From: CALMEC01 sp963765105
Lineage (GTDB): Bacteria > Actinomycetota > Thermoleophilia > Miltoncostaeales > Miltoncostaeaceae
Direction: 5' to 3'
NCBI GenBank assembly: GCA_963765105.1
Contig: CAVXUW010000002.1
Location: forward strand, 1,441,978-1,505,977
DNA length: 64,000 nt
The notes under the pieces are model-generated. The model searched no databases. It was not told the DNA's origin and saw only the letters and a program-made list of their open reading frames with translations. The position numbers were made by a program, and so were the translations under genes. Below are positions 9,925-18,866 of this stretch, one piece after another (position 1 is the stretch's first letter; each line of letters opens with the position of its first letter).

Positions 9925-10388
9925 GGCGCCCCGCTCACACTGTGTCCGTACTCGTCGCGGGCGGGTTGCCCACGACGGTCCTGCTCGGGCAACGGCACCC
10001 ACCAGAAGCGCATGCGTTGCCCCGACGCGAAGTCGAGCGCATCGACCACACCGTCGAAGTAGTGGATGTGAGGGTCGTCCCGCTCATGGTCGCGCCTCAG
10101 CAGCCGGGCAGCCGAGGCCTCGGCAAAGATGTCGTCCAACGCACGGTCGGGCACATCGGTGCCGGACGACGGCGCCACGTCGGTCACGCCCATCACCCAG
10201 AGCAAGGCGTCCAGCGTCCCGGAGGCGATGTCGTGCCGGATGCCGGCGTGTGTGTCCTGCGCCGCCTCGTCGCCGAAGCGGACGTCCCACTGCACCCGGC
10301 GTGCCAGGTTCGCGATGTGCTTGAGGTCGGACACCGGCACCGGAACCGGCGCAGGGTCGACGGGCGCGCAGGCGCGACGCGGGCCCAT
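9921..10388 (-). CDS. Uncharacterised 155-residue protein, first gene of an overlapping pair
   Basis: ATG 10386-10388 is preceded by GGGAGGTGG, a good ribosome site. The protein is soluble, rich in Asp and Arg (VQWDVRFGDEAAQDTHAGIRHDIASG, ARLLRRDHERDDPHIHYFDGVVDALDF, MRFWWVPLPEQD). I do not recognise it. It is translationally coupled to the small HTH-like gene downstream and transcribed away from the Crp-type operator at 10,510. Confidence 0.6.
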   Translation of the reverse strand: MGPRRACAPVDPAPVPVPVSDLKHIANLARRVQWDVRFGDEAAQDTHAGIRHDIASGTLDALLWVMGVTDVAPSSGTDVPDRALDDIFAEASAARLLRRDHERDDPHIHYFDGVVDALDFASGQRMRFWWVPLPEQDRRGQPARDEYGHSVSGAP

Positions 10389-10509
10389 GTCCACCTCCCG
10401 ACGACTCGGACATCTCAAGGCTGTCTCGACAGGCCGACGCCTCGGCATGCGCAACGCTTCCGGCAGTCGAACGGCCGGTGTACAGCTGTTGACCGGCCTC
10501 GTCACGCGT

Positions 10510-10527
10510 TGTGTGTCCTGGCACACA
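10510..10527. promoter_or_regulatory. Crp/Fnr-type operator TGTGTG-N6-CACACA
   Basis: A perfect 6+6 inverted repeat with a 6-base spacer, the geometry of Crp/Fnr operators (TGTGA-N6-TCACA class). It lies in the intergenic region upstream of a membrane-protein gene and a Crp/Fnr-family regulator gene, and about 120 bases from the divergent pair. A possible TTGACC -35 is at 10489-10494. Autoregulation by the nearby Crp/Fnr protein is the simplest inference. Confidence 0.6.
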
Positions 10528-10602
10528 GAACCGGTCCCGTCGGTCGACCTAGCCTCACCGCCAGGGCGCCCCGCGGGGGTGCCGACGACGGAGGAGCCCG
10601 AC

Positions 10603-11052
10603 ATGAATGCGACGACGATCCCCGGCAGCACCGCCACCGGCACCACCGGCACCGTGATGGCAGGTCTGGGCGGCGGCCTGGCCGCGGGAACGGTGTTCGG
10701 CATGGTCATGCAGGCCATGGGGATGATCGGCATGGTGGCGCAGCTCGTGGGGTCCTCGTCCACTGGGGCCGGCTGGTTGGTCCACCTGGCGGTCTCGGCC
10801 GGACTCGGCGCCGGCTTCACCCTGGTCACCGCCGGACGACTGGCCTCCCTCGGCATGGCGGTGGGCCTCGGCGTCGGCTACGGGCTCCTCTGGTGGGCCC
10901 TGGGGGCACTGCTGCTGATGCCTGCCAGGCTGGGGATGCCGGTCCTCCAGCTCGATGCGACGGCGTGGAAGAGCCTGATGGGCCACATGATGTACGGGGC
11001 GATCCTGGGGCTGGTGGCATCCGTCCTGGTCCGTCGCAGCCCGGCCCGCTGA
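10603..11052 (+). CDS. Multi-pass membrane protein co-transcribed with Crp/Fnr regulator
   Basis: 149 residues; ATG 10603 follows GGAGGAG. Four hydrophobic segments are seen (GLGGGLAAGTVFGMVMQAMGMIGMVAQLVG, WLVHLAVSAGLGAGFTLVTAG, LASLGMAVGLGVGYGLLWWALGALLLM, LMGHMMYGAILGLVASVLV), rich in Gly and Met. No confident family. It ends 16 bases before the Crp/Fnr gene and shares its upstream palindromic operator. Confidence 0.7.
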   Translation: MNATTIPGSTATGTTGTVMAGLGGGLAAGTVFGMVMQAMGMIGMVAQLVGSSSTGAGWLVHLAVSAGLGAGFTLVTAGRLASLGMAVGLGVGYGLLWWALGALLLMPARLGMPVLQLDATAWKSLMGHMMYGAILGLVASVLVRRSPAR

Positions 11053-11068
11053 CACCGAGGAGGACACG

Positions 11069-11773
11069 GTGACCGAGTATCACCACCCGCGCCCCGACCC
11101 GGGCGTGGTCGAGGCGGCCCGCACCTGGCAGCTGTGCGAGATGGATCTGTTCACAGACCTTTCCGCCGACGAGATCGCCGCCATCGGTGCAGCCGCCCCG
11201 ATGCGAGAGGCGTCCCGAGGGGCGCTGCTGTGGGCGCCGCATCGGCCGGTCGAGGTGCTGTTCATCGTCAAGATGGGCCGGGTGCGGGTCTACCGCACCG
11301 CCACCGACGGCCGGAGCCTGACCACGGCCATCGTCACCCCCGGTCAGCTGCTCGGCCAGATGCCGTCCATGGGCCAGCGCATGGACGGCGCCTTCGCCGA
11401 GATGCTGGACGACGGCGTGGTCTGCGCCATGGGCGCCGCCGACGTGCGGCGACTGCTGTTCAGCGATCCGCGGATCGTGGCCCGGGTCACGGCGCTGCTC
11501 GGCGAGCGGTGCGCCCAGCTCGAGAGCCGGCTCACGGACACGGTCCTCAAGAGTGTGCCGGCCCGCATCTGCAGCACCCTGGCCACGCTGGCCGGTTCAC
11601 CGCCCGCGCCGGTGCGCCTGACCCACGACCAGCTCGCCGACCTGGTGGGCACCACCCGCGAGACCACCACCAAGGTGCTGGGCGACCTGAAGGAACGGCG
11701 CCTGATCCAGCTGCGGCGCGGGCGGATCCAGGTGCTCGATCCGGTGGCGGTGCTCGGCCTGGCCGACCAGTAG
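11069..11773 (+). CDS. Crp/Fnr-family transcriptional regulator
   Basis: 234 residues; GTG start after GAGGAGG. A cyclic-nucleotide-binding-like beta roll spans about residues 25-145 (LFTDLSADEIAAIGAAAPMREASRG, VEVLFIVKMGRVRVYR, ITPGQLLGQMP region) and the C-terminal Crp helix-turn-helix reads LTHDQLADLVGTTRETTTKVLGDLKERRLIQLRRGRIQVLD. No N-terminal Fe-S cysteine cluster of the Fnr kind is seen. Probably acts on the TGTGTG-N6-CACACA site upstream; a similar half-conserved site precedes pckG. Confidence 0.9.
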   Translation: MTEYHHPRPDPGVVEAARTWQLCEMDLFTDLSADEIAAIGAAAPMREASRGALLWAPHRPVEVLFIVKMGRVRVYRTATDGRSLTTAIVTPGQLLGQMPSMGQRMDGAFAEMLDDGVVCAMGAADVRRLLFSDPRIVARVTALLGERCAQLESRLTDTVLKSVPARICSTLATLAGSPPAPVRLTHDQLADLVGTTRETTTKVLGDLKERRLIQLRRGRIQVLDPVAVLGLADQ

Positions 11774-11843
11774 GACGCCGAGTCAGGGGAAGTACCCCGG
11801 CCGCGGGCTTCCCGAACCCGGCGCGCAGGGCCAGACTGACCCC

Positions 11844-12611
11844 ATGTCGTTCGAGGTCGGGGCCGACGCGTACGCGACGTTCATGGGCCGGTTCTCGACA
11901 CCGTTGGCCTCGCTCTTCGTCGACGCCGTCGGGGTCGCCCCTGGGCAGTCGGCGCTGGACGTCGGGTGCGGCACCGGCGCCCTGACCGAGGTCCTGGTCG
12001 AGCGACTCGGCCTGCCTCAGGTGTCCGCCGTCGACCCGTCGCAGTCGTTCGTCGCCGTCATGCAGGAGCGGTTCCCCCCGATGGACGTCAGGCGGGCCGC
12101 CGCCGAGAGCCTGCCCCACGACTCAGCCACGTTCGACGTCACCCTCGCCCAGCTCGTCGTCCACTTCATGACCGACCCGGTCGCGGGCATCCGCGAGATG
12201 GGACGGGTGACCCGCCCCGGCGGCATCGTGGCCGCCACCGTCTGGGACTTCGCGGGGCGCACCGACCCGCTGGCGGCATTCTGGGCGGCGGTGCGCTCGA
12301 TCGACCCGCAGGCCCCGGACGAGTCCCATCGACCGGGGGTGCGCGAGGGCCACCTGGCGGAGTTGTTCGTCCACGCCGGCCTGGACGAGTCCACTTCGAC
12401 CGCAATCACTTTCGAGATTCGGCACGACTCGTTCGACCACTGGTGGCAGCCGTTCACGCTCGGCGTCGGACCGGCCGGAGCCTACGTCGCCACTCTGAGC
12501 GATGCAGGGCGGGACGGGCTGCGGGAGCGTTGCCGCTCGATGCTGCCCGACGGCCCCTTCGCCACGAGCGCCCGTGCCTGGACCGTCTGGGCGACGGTCC
12601 AGGCAGGGTGA
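11844..12611 (+). CDS. Class I SAM-dependent methyltransferase
   Basis: 255 residues with the Rossmann methyltransferase motif I ALDVGCGTGALTEVLVERL (about residues 38-56), motif II SAVDPSQSFVAVMQERFP, and FDVTLAQLVVHFM / GRVTRPGGIVAATVWDF for later strands (Methyltransf_11 type). The substrate cannot be inferred. It converges on the beta-helix gene with only 19 bases between the stops. Confidence 0.88.
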   Translation: MSFEVGADAYATFMGRFSTPLASLFVDAVGVAPGQSALDVGCGTGALTEVLVERLGLPQVSAVDPSQSFVAVMQERFPPMDVRRAAAESLPHDSATFDVTLAQLVVHFMTDPVAGIREMGRVTRPGGIVAATVWDFAGRTDPLAAFWAAVRSIDPQAPDESHRPGVREGHLAELFVHAGLDESTSTAITFEIRHDSFDHWWQPFTLGVGPAGAYVATLSDAGRDGLRERCRSMLPDGPFATSARAWTVWATVQAG

Positions 12612-12630
12612 TGCACCGCGGCCTGAGGCC

Positions 12631-14467
12631 CTACGGGTAGCTGACCACGGTCACGGGCACGTCCGGGTTGGCGATGGTCGAGGACCCGCCGACCCCGTTG
12701 ACCACGTTGGTGATGCCGCCCTTGCCGTTGCTCGGATCGAGGAAGATCGTCAACAGGTTGTTCAGGCTGCCTGCCGGCAAGGTGGCCGGGACCTCGAAGG
12801 CGTTGTCCGCGAAGACATCGACGCCCTGGTTGAAGAAGCTGTAGCTGCCCATGCCGTACCCGTTGAAGGCATGCACCGACGGCGAGACCTTCAAGGCCGG
12901 ATAGCCGAGGGCGCCGGAGGGCTGCGTCCAGGCCGCCTGGCTGGGCGGGTCGTACGGCAGCTCGTTCTGGAAGAACACGACCCGGCCACGCTCGCCGTTC
13001 CAGATGACCTCGGTCTTCTGGTAGTGCTCGACGAACAGGCCGTACGCCGTCACGTCGTTGCCGTTGACGACCACTCCCGTGTCGGCGGTGTTCACCGTCC
13101 AGCCGACCCCGTTGCCGTGGTCGGCCCGCCAGGCCCAGATGTTGTCGAGGATCGTGTTGTTGCTGTTGACCTCGAGGCTCACCGTGGCCCTGCCGGCCGC
13201 CGCGCCGCCGATCCGGAAGAACACGTCCTGCAGGGCGGTCGGGTTCGTCGGCGCTGCCACGGCGCGCGCCCTTCGGGCCGACCTGCAGCAGCACCGGAGA
13301 CGTCACCGGTCCGGCGTCGAAGATCGAGCACCGGCGATGTCGACCCCCGGCACGTCCGCGACCGTCATGGCGACCTGCCCCTGCTGCGGCACCAGGGTGG
13401 CATGCCCAGACCGAGGACGACGGTGCCTGCTCGCTTGACCTTGAGGGTGCGGTCGAGGTGGTACACGCCCGGGGTAGCAGCAGGTTCTTGCCGTCGGGCC
13501 AGCCTGTCGTTGATCGTCTGAGGCGGTCGACCGGGCCTGGCGACGAAGAACTCCTCGAGGGAGATCGACCGGCCGGGTCCCGGACCGGCCGCCCACGAGA
13601 TGCCGACCGAGTCGCGACGTGCCGCCGGGACGAAGACCCGGTAGCGGCCGCGGCCGTCGACGTAGAGGAACGGCGTCTCCCGGCGTCACGGGGCTGGCAG
13701 TCAGTGTCGTGTAGGGACCGCCGCAGGCGGCGGCTGCGGGGAAGCACTGGGCCGGGGCGCCGACCGTGCCCGAGAACACCTGGTTCCAGACCCCGTTCGT
13801 CCAGCTCGGGCGAGCACGCTGTTGCGGGTGAGCCACTGCTGCTGCGAACCGTTGATGATCGGCGCCGTTCTCGAAGAGGGAGTCGGCGATGAAGCCGCCG
13901 CTGGCGAACGAGGGTCCGGTGCAGTAGTCCATCAGTGTGGTCTGGCCGTTGACGTGCACCCGGCGCATCGGAGCCGCCTGCGACACCGCCCAGAACTCGC
14001 CCGAGTAGCAGCCGAAGTCGGGAGTGGTCACGTTGATCCTGAGGTTGGACAACGAGCGCCAGAAGTTGTTGAGCGCGATGCATCCGAAGGCGTCGCACTG
14101 GTTGCGCACGTAGACCGAGCCGTTGATCACCGTGTCGTCCGGGGAGAGGCCGAGCCCGGAGACCGAGGTGTAGTAGCCCACCTGGAAGTTCAGCGGCGTG
14201 CGTCGCCGTACCGTACGTGCCTGGCTTGAAGAGCAAGGCGTATCGCTGCGGACCGAACTGGTTGCCGATCTGGCGCGCGGCCACGGCGTCGACCTCGGCC
14301 TGGATCTGGCTCGCCGGCATGCTCGGGTCGAAGATCTTGACGTTCGGGCCGAAGTCCGGGATGTCCGCCGCCGAGGCCACCGGGGCCGGAGCCAGGGCCA
14401 GGGCGACCCCGGTCGCCAGGGCGACAGCTGCTACGAGCGTCCTACGGAGTGTGCGAGGGAGGGACAT
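12631..14467 (-). CDS. Secreted beta-helix (pectate-lyase-fold) protein, several frame slips
   Basis: Exported protein of roughly 600 residues when frames are joined. ATG 14465-14467 starts a signal peptide (LRRTLVAAVALATGVALALAPAPVASA). Segments in all three frames read as one protein: DFGPNVKIFDPSMPASQIQ, GYYTSVSGLGLSPDDTVINGSVYVRNQ, SLSNLRINVTTPDFG, GKNLLL/PGVYHL, then ATVSLEVNSNNTILDNIWAWRADHG to the TAG at 12631. The repeated strand pattern and the FGPNVxIF opening match large actinobacterial secreted beta-helix proteins sometimes mislabelled adenylyl cyclase. At least four slips lie between 13,260 and 14,200. It follows a LacI-type regulator gene and a palindromic operator, suggesting carbohydrate-linked control. 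Confidence 0.65.
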
Positions 14468-14529
14468 CACTGCCACCTTCTTCCGCGACGCACCGTTGCG
14501 TCGCTCCTGGGCCGGGACAGGGCGCCATG

Positions 14530-14543
14530 AGAGAGCGCTCTCT
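14530..14543. promoter_or_regulatory. LacI-type palindromic operator AGAGAGCGCTCTCT
   Basis: A perfect 14-base palindrome with a central CG, the usual symmetry of LacI/GalR operators. It sits about 65 bases upstream of the start of the beta-helix gene and downstream of the LacI-family gene on the same strand, so repression of the secreted protein by that regulator is the obvious model. Confidence 0.65.
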
Positions 14544-14620
14544 GCCGTCTGCAGAGAACCACAGCGAATCGCCCCACACAAGACCTTACGGACATTCCTC
14601 GTCGCGCGGTCGGACCGTGG

Positions 14621-15685
14621 TCAGGACGAGTCACGCACCACCAGTACGGTCGGCAGCACGAGGTGGTCCAGCCCCGCGACCTGCGGCAGGTCGTCCGCCG
14701 GTCCCGGCGGATCCCCGCCCCGGGCCTTCGCCAGCAGCAGCCGCGCCATCAGTCGCCCCTGCAGCACCGCCTGCTGCCGGACCGTGGTCAGCGCCGGTTC
14801 GGCGAAGGCAGCCATCGGGATGTCGTCGAAACCGACGACCGCAACGTCCTCCGGCACCCGGCGACCGTTCTGGCGCAGGCTTCTCAATGCCCCGATGGCC
14901 ATCAGGTCGGAGGCGACGAACAGTCCGTCGAGGTGAGGCAGTCGGGCCAGCAGCCGAGCCGTCGCTCGCTCACCACCCCGTGTCGTGAAGTCGCCGTGCT
15001 CGACATGGTCTGCAGTCAGCGCACGACCGAGCACCGACCTGAAGCCGCTGAGCCGGTCCATCCCGGCTGCCATGTCCTGCGGCCCGGCGATCGTGCCGAT
15101 CACGGATCGACCCCGGTCGACCAGATGTCGGCCGGCGAGCCGGCCACCCCCGACGTTGTCGTTGTCGACGTAGGCGACGGCGTCGTCCGGCCGCAGCGGT
15201 CGCCCACCGATGACCACCGGGATGCCCGCCGCGACCAGCGCCTGGGGAAGAGGGTCTCGGTCGGCGTGCTGCGAGAGCAGCAGCACACCATCGATGGGCG
15301 ACGCCCGCAGGTACCTCTCGATCCGCTCGAGCGCCGCCGCGTTGTGGGCCAGCATCAGCGCCATCTGGATGCCGGCCTCGACCAGCTCCTGACTCGACCC
15401 GCGAACGATGTCACTGAAGAAGGGGTCGCCGAAGAGCCGGTCCTGCGCCTCCGAGACGACCAGAGCGACTGTGTCCGCCCGCCGGGTCACCAGTGAGCGC
15501 GCCGCCCGGTTCGGCACGTAGCCCAGGTCGGACACCACACGCTCGACGCGCTCCCGCAGGTCGGGTGCCACGGTTCGCTGACCGTTGACGACCCGGGACA
15601 CCGTGGCACGCGAGACTCCGGCGGCGGCGGCCACCTGCTCCAGGTTCGGACGGGCATCACCACCTGTCGTCGAGGGTCGGCTCAT
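14621..15685 (-). CDS. LacI-family transcriptional repressor
   Basis: 354 residues. The start MSRPSTTGG (ATG 15683-15685) is placed so that the DNA-binding domain begins near residue 14: NLEQVAAAAGVSRATVSRVVNGQRTVAPDLRERV, the LacI helix-turn-helix and hinge, followed by DLGYVPNRAARSLVTRR. The C-terminal part is a sugar-binding-like domain (TVALVVSEAQDRLFGDPFFSDIVRG, GVLLLSQHAD, VVGFDDIPMAAFAEPALTTVRQ). The adjacent secreted beta-helix gene with a LacI palindrome is the probable target. Confidence 0.93.
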   Translation of the reverse strand: MSRPSTTGGDARPNLEQVAAAAGVSRATVSRVVNGQRTVAPDLRERVERVVSDLGYVPNRAARSLVTRRADTVALVVSEAQDRLFGDPFFSDIVRGSSQELVEAGIQMALMLAHNAAALERIERYLRASPIDGVLLLSQHADRDPLPQALVAAGIPVVIGGRPLRPDDAVAYVDNDNVGGGRLAGRHLVDRGRSVIGTIAGPQDMAAGMDRLSGFRSVLGRALTADHVEHGDFTTRGGERATARLLARLPHLDGLFVASDLMAIGALRSLRQNGRRVPEDVAVVGFDDIPMAAFAEPALTTVRQQAVLQGRLMARLLLAKARGGDPPGPADDLPQVAGLDHLVLPTVLVVRDSS

Positions 15686-15840
15686 GTCGGTCCGGCTGCG
15701 ACCAGCCCGACGGCGGGACTCTGGGAGTCGGGCTCGAACGTCATCGACAGGGTCGACGGCAGCTGCGCACCGGACTGGTCGGCGCTCAGGACGGCGACCG
15801 CGAGCACCCGCCAGGCCGACCGGGCCCACCCTCTGATCAT
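15682..15840 (-). CDS. Possible small ORF overlapping the LacI start
   Basis: A 52-residue frame (MIRGWARSAWRVLAVAVLSADQ...) ends in TGA overlapping the LacI ATG (ATGA). The coupling is suggestive but composition is ordinary, there is no convincing ribosome site, and no homology is recognised. It may be a leader peptide or noise. The remainder of the 15,686-15,937 spacer shows nothing else I can name. Confidence 0.25.
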   Translation of the reverse strand: MIRGWARSAWRVLAVAVLSADQSGAQLPSTLSMTFEPDSQSPAVGLVAAGPT

Positions 15841-15937
15841 CCACCCATCATGCGCTCCCCCGCGCAGGACGACCACGGCGTCCGGTCCGGGCGAGCCCGC
15901 CCCCTTGCCGAAGCCGCGGCCGGCACCACAATGAGGC

Positions 15938-16276
15938 ATGGCGTACGACGAGGACCTCGCCGACCGGATCCGTCAGGTGATCGGGGCCGAGCTCGGCCTG
16001 ACCGAGCGGCGGATGTTCGGCGGCCATGCCTTCCTGGTCAACGGCAACCTGGCGGTCAGCGCCAGCGGCAGGGGCGGGCTACTGCTGCGGGTCGACCCGG
16101 CCGACACGAATGCCCTGGTCGAGACACCCGGAGTCAGTCGGTTCGACATGCGTGGCCGAGCGAGGGACGGCTGGCTGCACGTGCAGCCCGAGGTGGTGCA
16201 GACCCACGGACAGCTCGACGCCTGGGCACGGCGCGGAGTGACCTATGCCCGGTCGCTGCCGCCGAAGGAGAGGTAG
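15938..16276 (+). CDS. TfoX N-terminal domain protein
   Basis: 112 residues matching the TfoX_N pattern: MAYDEDLADRIRQVI, then TERRMFGGHAFLVNGNLAV (the conserved R-x-M-F-G-G-x-x-F core), LLLRVDPADTNALVE, and a C-terminal Arg-rich helix. In enterics TfoX relates to competence regulation, but single-domain TfoX_N proteins in actinobacteria have no assigned role. Confidence 0.88.
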   Translation: MAYDEDLADRIRQVIGAELGLTERRMFGGHAFLVNGNLAVSASGRGGLLLRVDPADTNALVETPGVSRFDMRGRARDGWLHVQPEVVQTHGQLDAWARRGVTYARSLPPKER

Positions 16277-16299
16277 CCCGTGCTCGATAGGTTGACCTG

Positions 16300-17199
16300 A
16301 TGCGAGTCGGCATCATCATCCTTCCCACTGACCGCTGGCCGGACCAGGCCCGACGCTGGCGGCAGGCCGAGGCCTACGGCTTCGACCACGGCTGGACCTA
16401 CGACCACCTGACGTGGGACCCCCTGGCCGCCATGCCCTGGGGGGCGACGATCCCGACCCTGGTGGCGGCGGCCGGGGTCACCACCACGCTGCCGCTGGGC
16501 ACCTGGGTGGCCTCGCCCAACTACCGGCACCCGGTCACCTTCGCGCGCGAGCTGGCAGCCCTGGACGACGTCAGCGGCGGTCGCGCGGTGCTGGGGATCG
16601 GGGCCGGTGGCACCGGGTCGGACTCCCGCGTCCTGGGTGACCCACCGCTCGCGCCGTCCGAGCGGGCCGCCCGCTTCGAGGAGTTCGTCGCCCTGCTCGA
16701 CCAGGTGCTCACCCAGCCCCGCACCGACCACGACGGTCGGTACTACACCGCTGTCGAGGCCATGACCACGATGCCCTGCCTGCAGCGCCCACGGTTGCCG
16801 TTCGTGATCGCCGCCAACGGCCCCCGCACGATGCGGCTGGCCGCTCGGTACGGCCGCGGCTGGGCCACCACCGGCACCACCTCCCGCTCCGACGGTGACG
16901 CCGCCTGGTGGGCCGGGGTGGCGGGCCTGGCCGACCGCTTCGACCAGGTGCTGGACGACGCCGGCCGTGACCCCGCGAGCATCGACCGCATGCTCTCGGT
17001 CGATGCCGCGAGCACCTTCGCGCTGGTGTCGACCGGGCACTTCGAGGAGGTCGTCGGGCGGGCCGCCCAACTGCGGTTCACCGACGTCGTCGTCCACTGG
17101 CCGGTACCGGGCGGCGCGGTCTACGACGCGGCCGAGTCGGTGCTGGACGACGTCGCTGCCCTGCTACCGATTGTGCAATCCGGAGCACGCGCAACCTGA
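16300..17199 (+). CDS. LLM-class flavin-dependent oxidoreductase
   Basis: 299 residues with the luciferase-like TIM-barrel pattern: MRVGIIILPTDRW, QAEAYGFDHGWTYDHLTW, PLGTWVASPNYRHPVTFARELAALDDVSGGRAVLGIGAGG, and LPFVIAANGPRTMRLAARYGRGWATTG. Probably FMN- or F420-dependent; F420 is common in actinobacteria but the cofactor is not determined. It starts 24 bases after the TfoX_N gene. Confidence 0.88.
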   Translation: MRVGIIILPTDRWPDQARRWRQAEAYGFDHGWTYDHLTWDPLAAMPWGATIPTLVAAAGVTTTLPLGTWVASPNYRHPVTFARELAALDDVSGGRAVLGIGAGGTGSDSRVLGDPPLAPSERAARFEEFVALLDQVLTQPRTDHDGRYYTAVEAMTTMPCLQRPRLPFVIAANGPRTMRLAARYGRGWATTGTTSRSDGDAAWWAGVAGLADRFDQVLDDAGRDPASIDRMLSVDAASTFALVSTGHFEEVVGRAAQLRFTDVVVHWPVPGGAVYDAAESVLDDVAALLPIVQSGARAT

Positions 17200-17216
17200 C
17201 GACAACCACCCTTTGG

Positions 17217-18866
17217 TTGACTGGGCCTCCTGCCGACACAGTGCAGGTGGGGAGCGAGGCACCGGTCATCGCCGCTGACGTGGAACCGACCGATCCGGCT
17301 GCGACCGACGGGGGCGCGCCGGGTGTCCTCGCGGCTCGCCTCGACGAGCTCGAACGGCAACGGTCCGCCGACGTCGAACGTCGACTGCAGGGTGCCCGCC
17401 AGGTCGAGCACGAGGCCCGGGCCGCAGGCCTCGTCGTCGAGGCGAAGCGGGCTCGACTGGTCGTCGCCGACATGCTGCTGCGCCTGGGTGACGGTGCTCA
17501 GGCGGCCCAGCTGGCCGTGGAGGTCAACGCCTGGGCCCTGGCCCTGGGGCCTGGCTCGTTGCAGTCACGAAGCCATCTGGTCCTGTCGTCGGTGTTCGAG
17601 AGCATCGGCGACACCGCCTCGGCGCTGGACCACGCCGTCCGAGCGTTCGAGCTCCTGGACCGGAGCGCATCGGGCCGCGACCGGGGCACCACGCTGCTGC
17701 GGCTGGCCGATGCCTGCGCCCTGGTCGGTGCCACCGAGCAGGCCCGCAGCCGGTACGGCGAGGCCGAGGCGGCGTACGCCGAGCTGGACGACCACGATCA
17801 TCAGCTGATCGTGCTCAACAACCTCGCCGTGCTCGAGTACGAGAGCGGCGAGACTGAGGCTGCTCTCCGTGCTGCGCAACGCCTCTCGCACGGTTGCGGC
17901 CCCGACGGCATGCACTCCTCCTACGCAGACACGATCGCCCGTGCCCATCTCGCCGTCGGCGATCTGCAGGCCGCCGAGCAGATGGTGCAGCTGGGGTTCG
18001 AGCTCTGGCGCGCCCACGGTGACGCCCAGGCAGTGACACCGGCCGAGCTCGCCCTGACTCACGTCGAGATCCTGCTGGGGCAAGGACGCGTCGACGAGGC
18101 GGCAGCCCAGCTGGAGTTCTGCATGACGGTGTGCGAGGAACGAGATCTGCGCGGCGCCCGGGTCCAGGCGCTCGACCTGCAGGCCTCGGTGCTCGCCGCA
18201 CGCGGGGACTACCTGGGTGCCTACCAGGCCTACCGCTCCTTCCATCACGAGTTCGTCGTCGTCAGGTCGCACCAGCAGGAGGCGGCGGCTCGGACCAGGC
18301 AGGCGTTGGCCGAGACCGCAGAGGCCCGGGCCGAGGCGCGGCGGTTCTGGGAGCAGGCCCGGACCGATCCCCTGACGGAGCTGTTCAACCGGCGCTTCGT
18401 CGACGAGGAGCTGCCCCGCCGGATCGTCGAGGCGGTCAGGAAGGGCGAGCGCCTGGTCGCGGCGATCGTGGACGCCGACCACTTCAAGCGGATCAACGAC
18501 ACGTTCTCGCACGCCGCAGGGGACCAGGTGCTGCACTGGCTCGGCAAGCAGCTGGCAGCAGCGGCAGCGTCCGTCCATGGCTTCGCCGCTCGACTGGGCG
18601 GTGAGGAGTTCCTGCTCGTGCTCACCGGCGACTCCCCGCCCGACATGATGGCCCGGCTCGAGGCACTTCGAGCCTCCGTGACCGACCAGCAGTGGCCGCA
18701 CGTCGACGCCGACCTCCGAGTCACGGTCAGCATCGGCGCGGCGGTCGCGGTGGCGGCGGACACCCAGACCACCCTGCTCACCCGCGCCGACGAGCACCTC
18801 TACCGTGCCAAGCAGCAGGGCCGCAACCGGGTCGTGGGCGACCCGAGCCTTCAACGCGCGACGTAG
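17217..18866 (+). CDS. TPR-GGDEF diguanylate cyclase
   Basis: Makes cyclic di-GMP, probably in the cytoplasm as no membrane segment is seen. The N-terminal ~370 residues are alpha-helical repeats with TPR character (TTLLRLADACALVGATEQARSRYGEAEAAYAEL, AAEQMVQLGFELWRAHGD). The C-terminal GGDEF domain begins ARTDPLTELFNRRFVDEEL; the active-site loop reads LGGEEF, a functional variant, preceded by DADHFKRINDTFSHAAGDQVL. No clear inhibitory RxxD is seen before the loop. The TTG/GTG start (17217 or 17241) is uncertain, as neither has a good ribosome site. Confidence 0.9.
   Translation: MTGPPADTVQVGSEAPVIAADVEPTDPAATDGGAPGVLAARLDELERQRSADVERRLQGARQVEHEARAAGLVVEAKRARLVVADMLLRLGDGAQAAQLAVEVNAWALALGPGSLQSRSHLVLSSVFESIGDTASALDHAVRAFELLDRSASGRDRGTTLLRLADACALVGATEQARSRYGEAEAAYAELDDHDHQLIVLNNLAVLEYESGETEAALRAAQRLSHGCGPDGMHSSYADTIARAHLAVGDLQAAEQMVQLGFELWRAHGDAQAVTPAELALTHVEILLGQGRVDEAAAQLEFCMTVCEERDLRGARVQALDLQASVLAARGDYLGAYQAYRSFHHEFVVVRSHQQEAAARTRQALAETAEARAEARRFWEQARTDPLTELFNRRFVDEELPRRIVEAVRKGERLVAAIVDADHFKRINDTFSHAAGDQVLHWLGKQLAAAAASVHGFAARLGGEEFLLVLTGDSPPDMMARLEALRASVTDQQWPHVDADLRVTVSIGAAVAVAADTQTTLLTRADEHLYRAKQQGRNRVVGDPSLQRAT

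Noticed and set aside
12631..14467. Adenylyl cyclase function for the secreted beta-helix protein.
   Set aside because: The family is sometimes labelled so in databases, but the sequence shows an export signal and beta-helix pattern and no cyclase motif.
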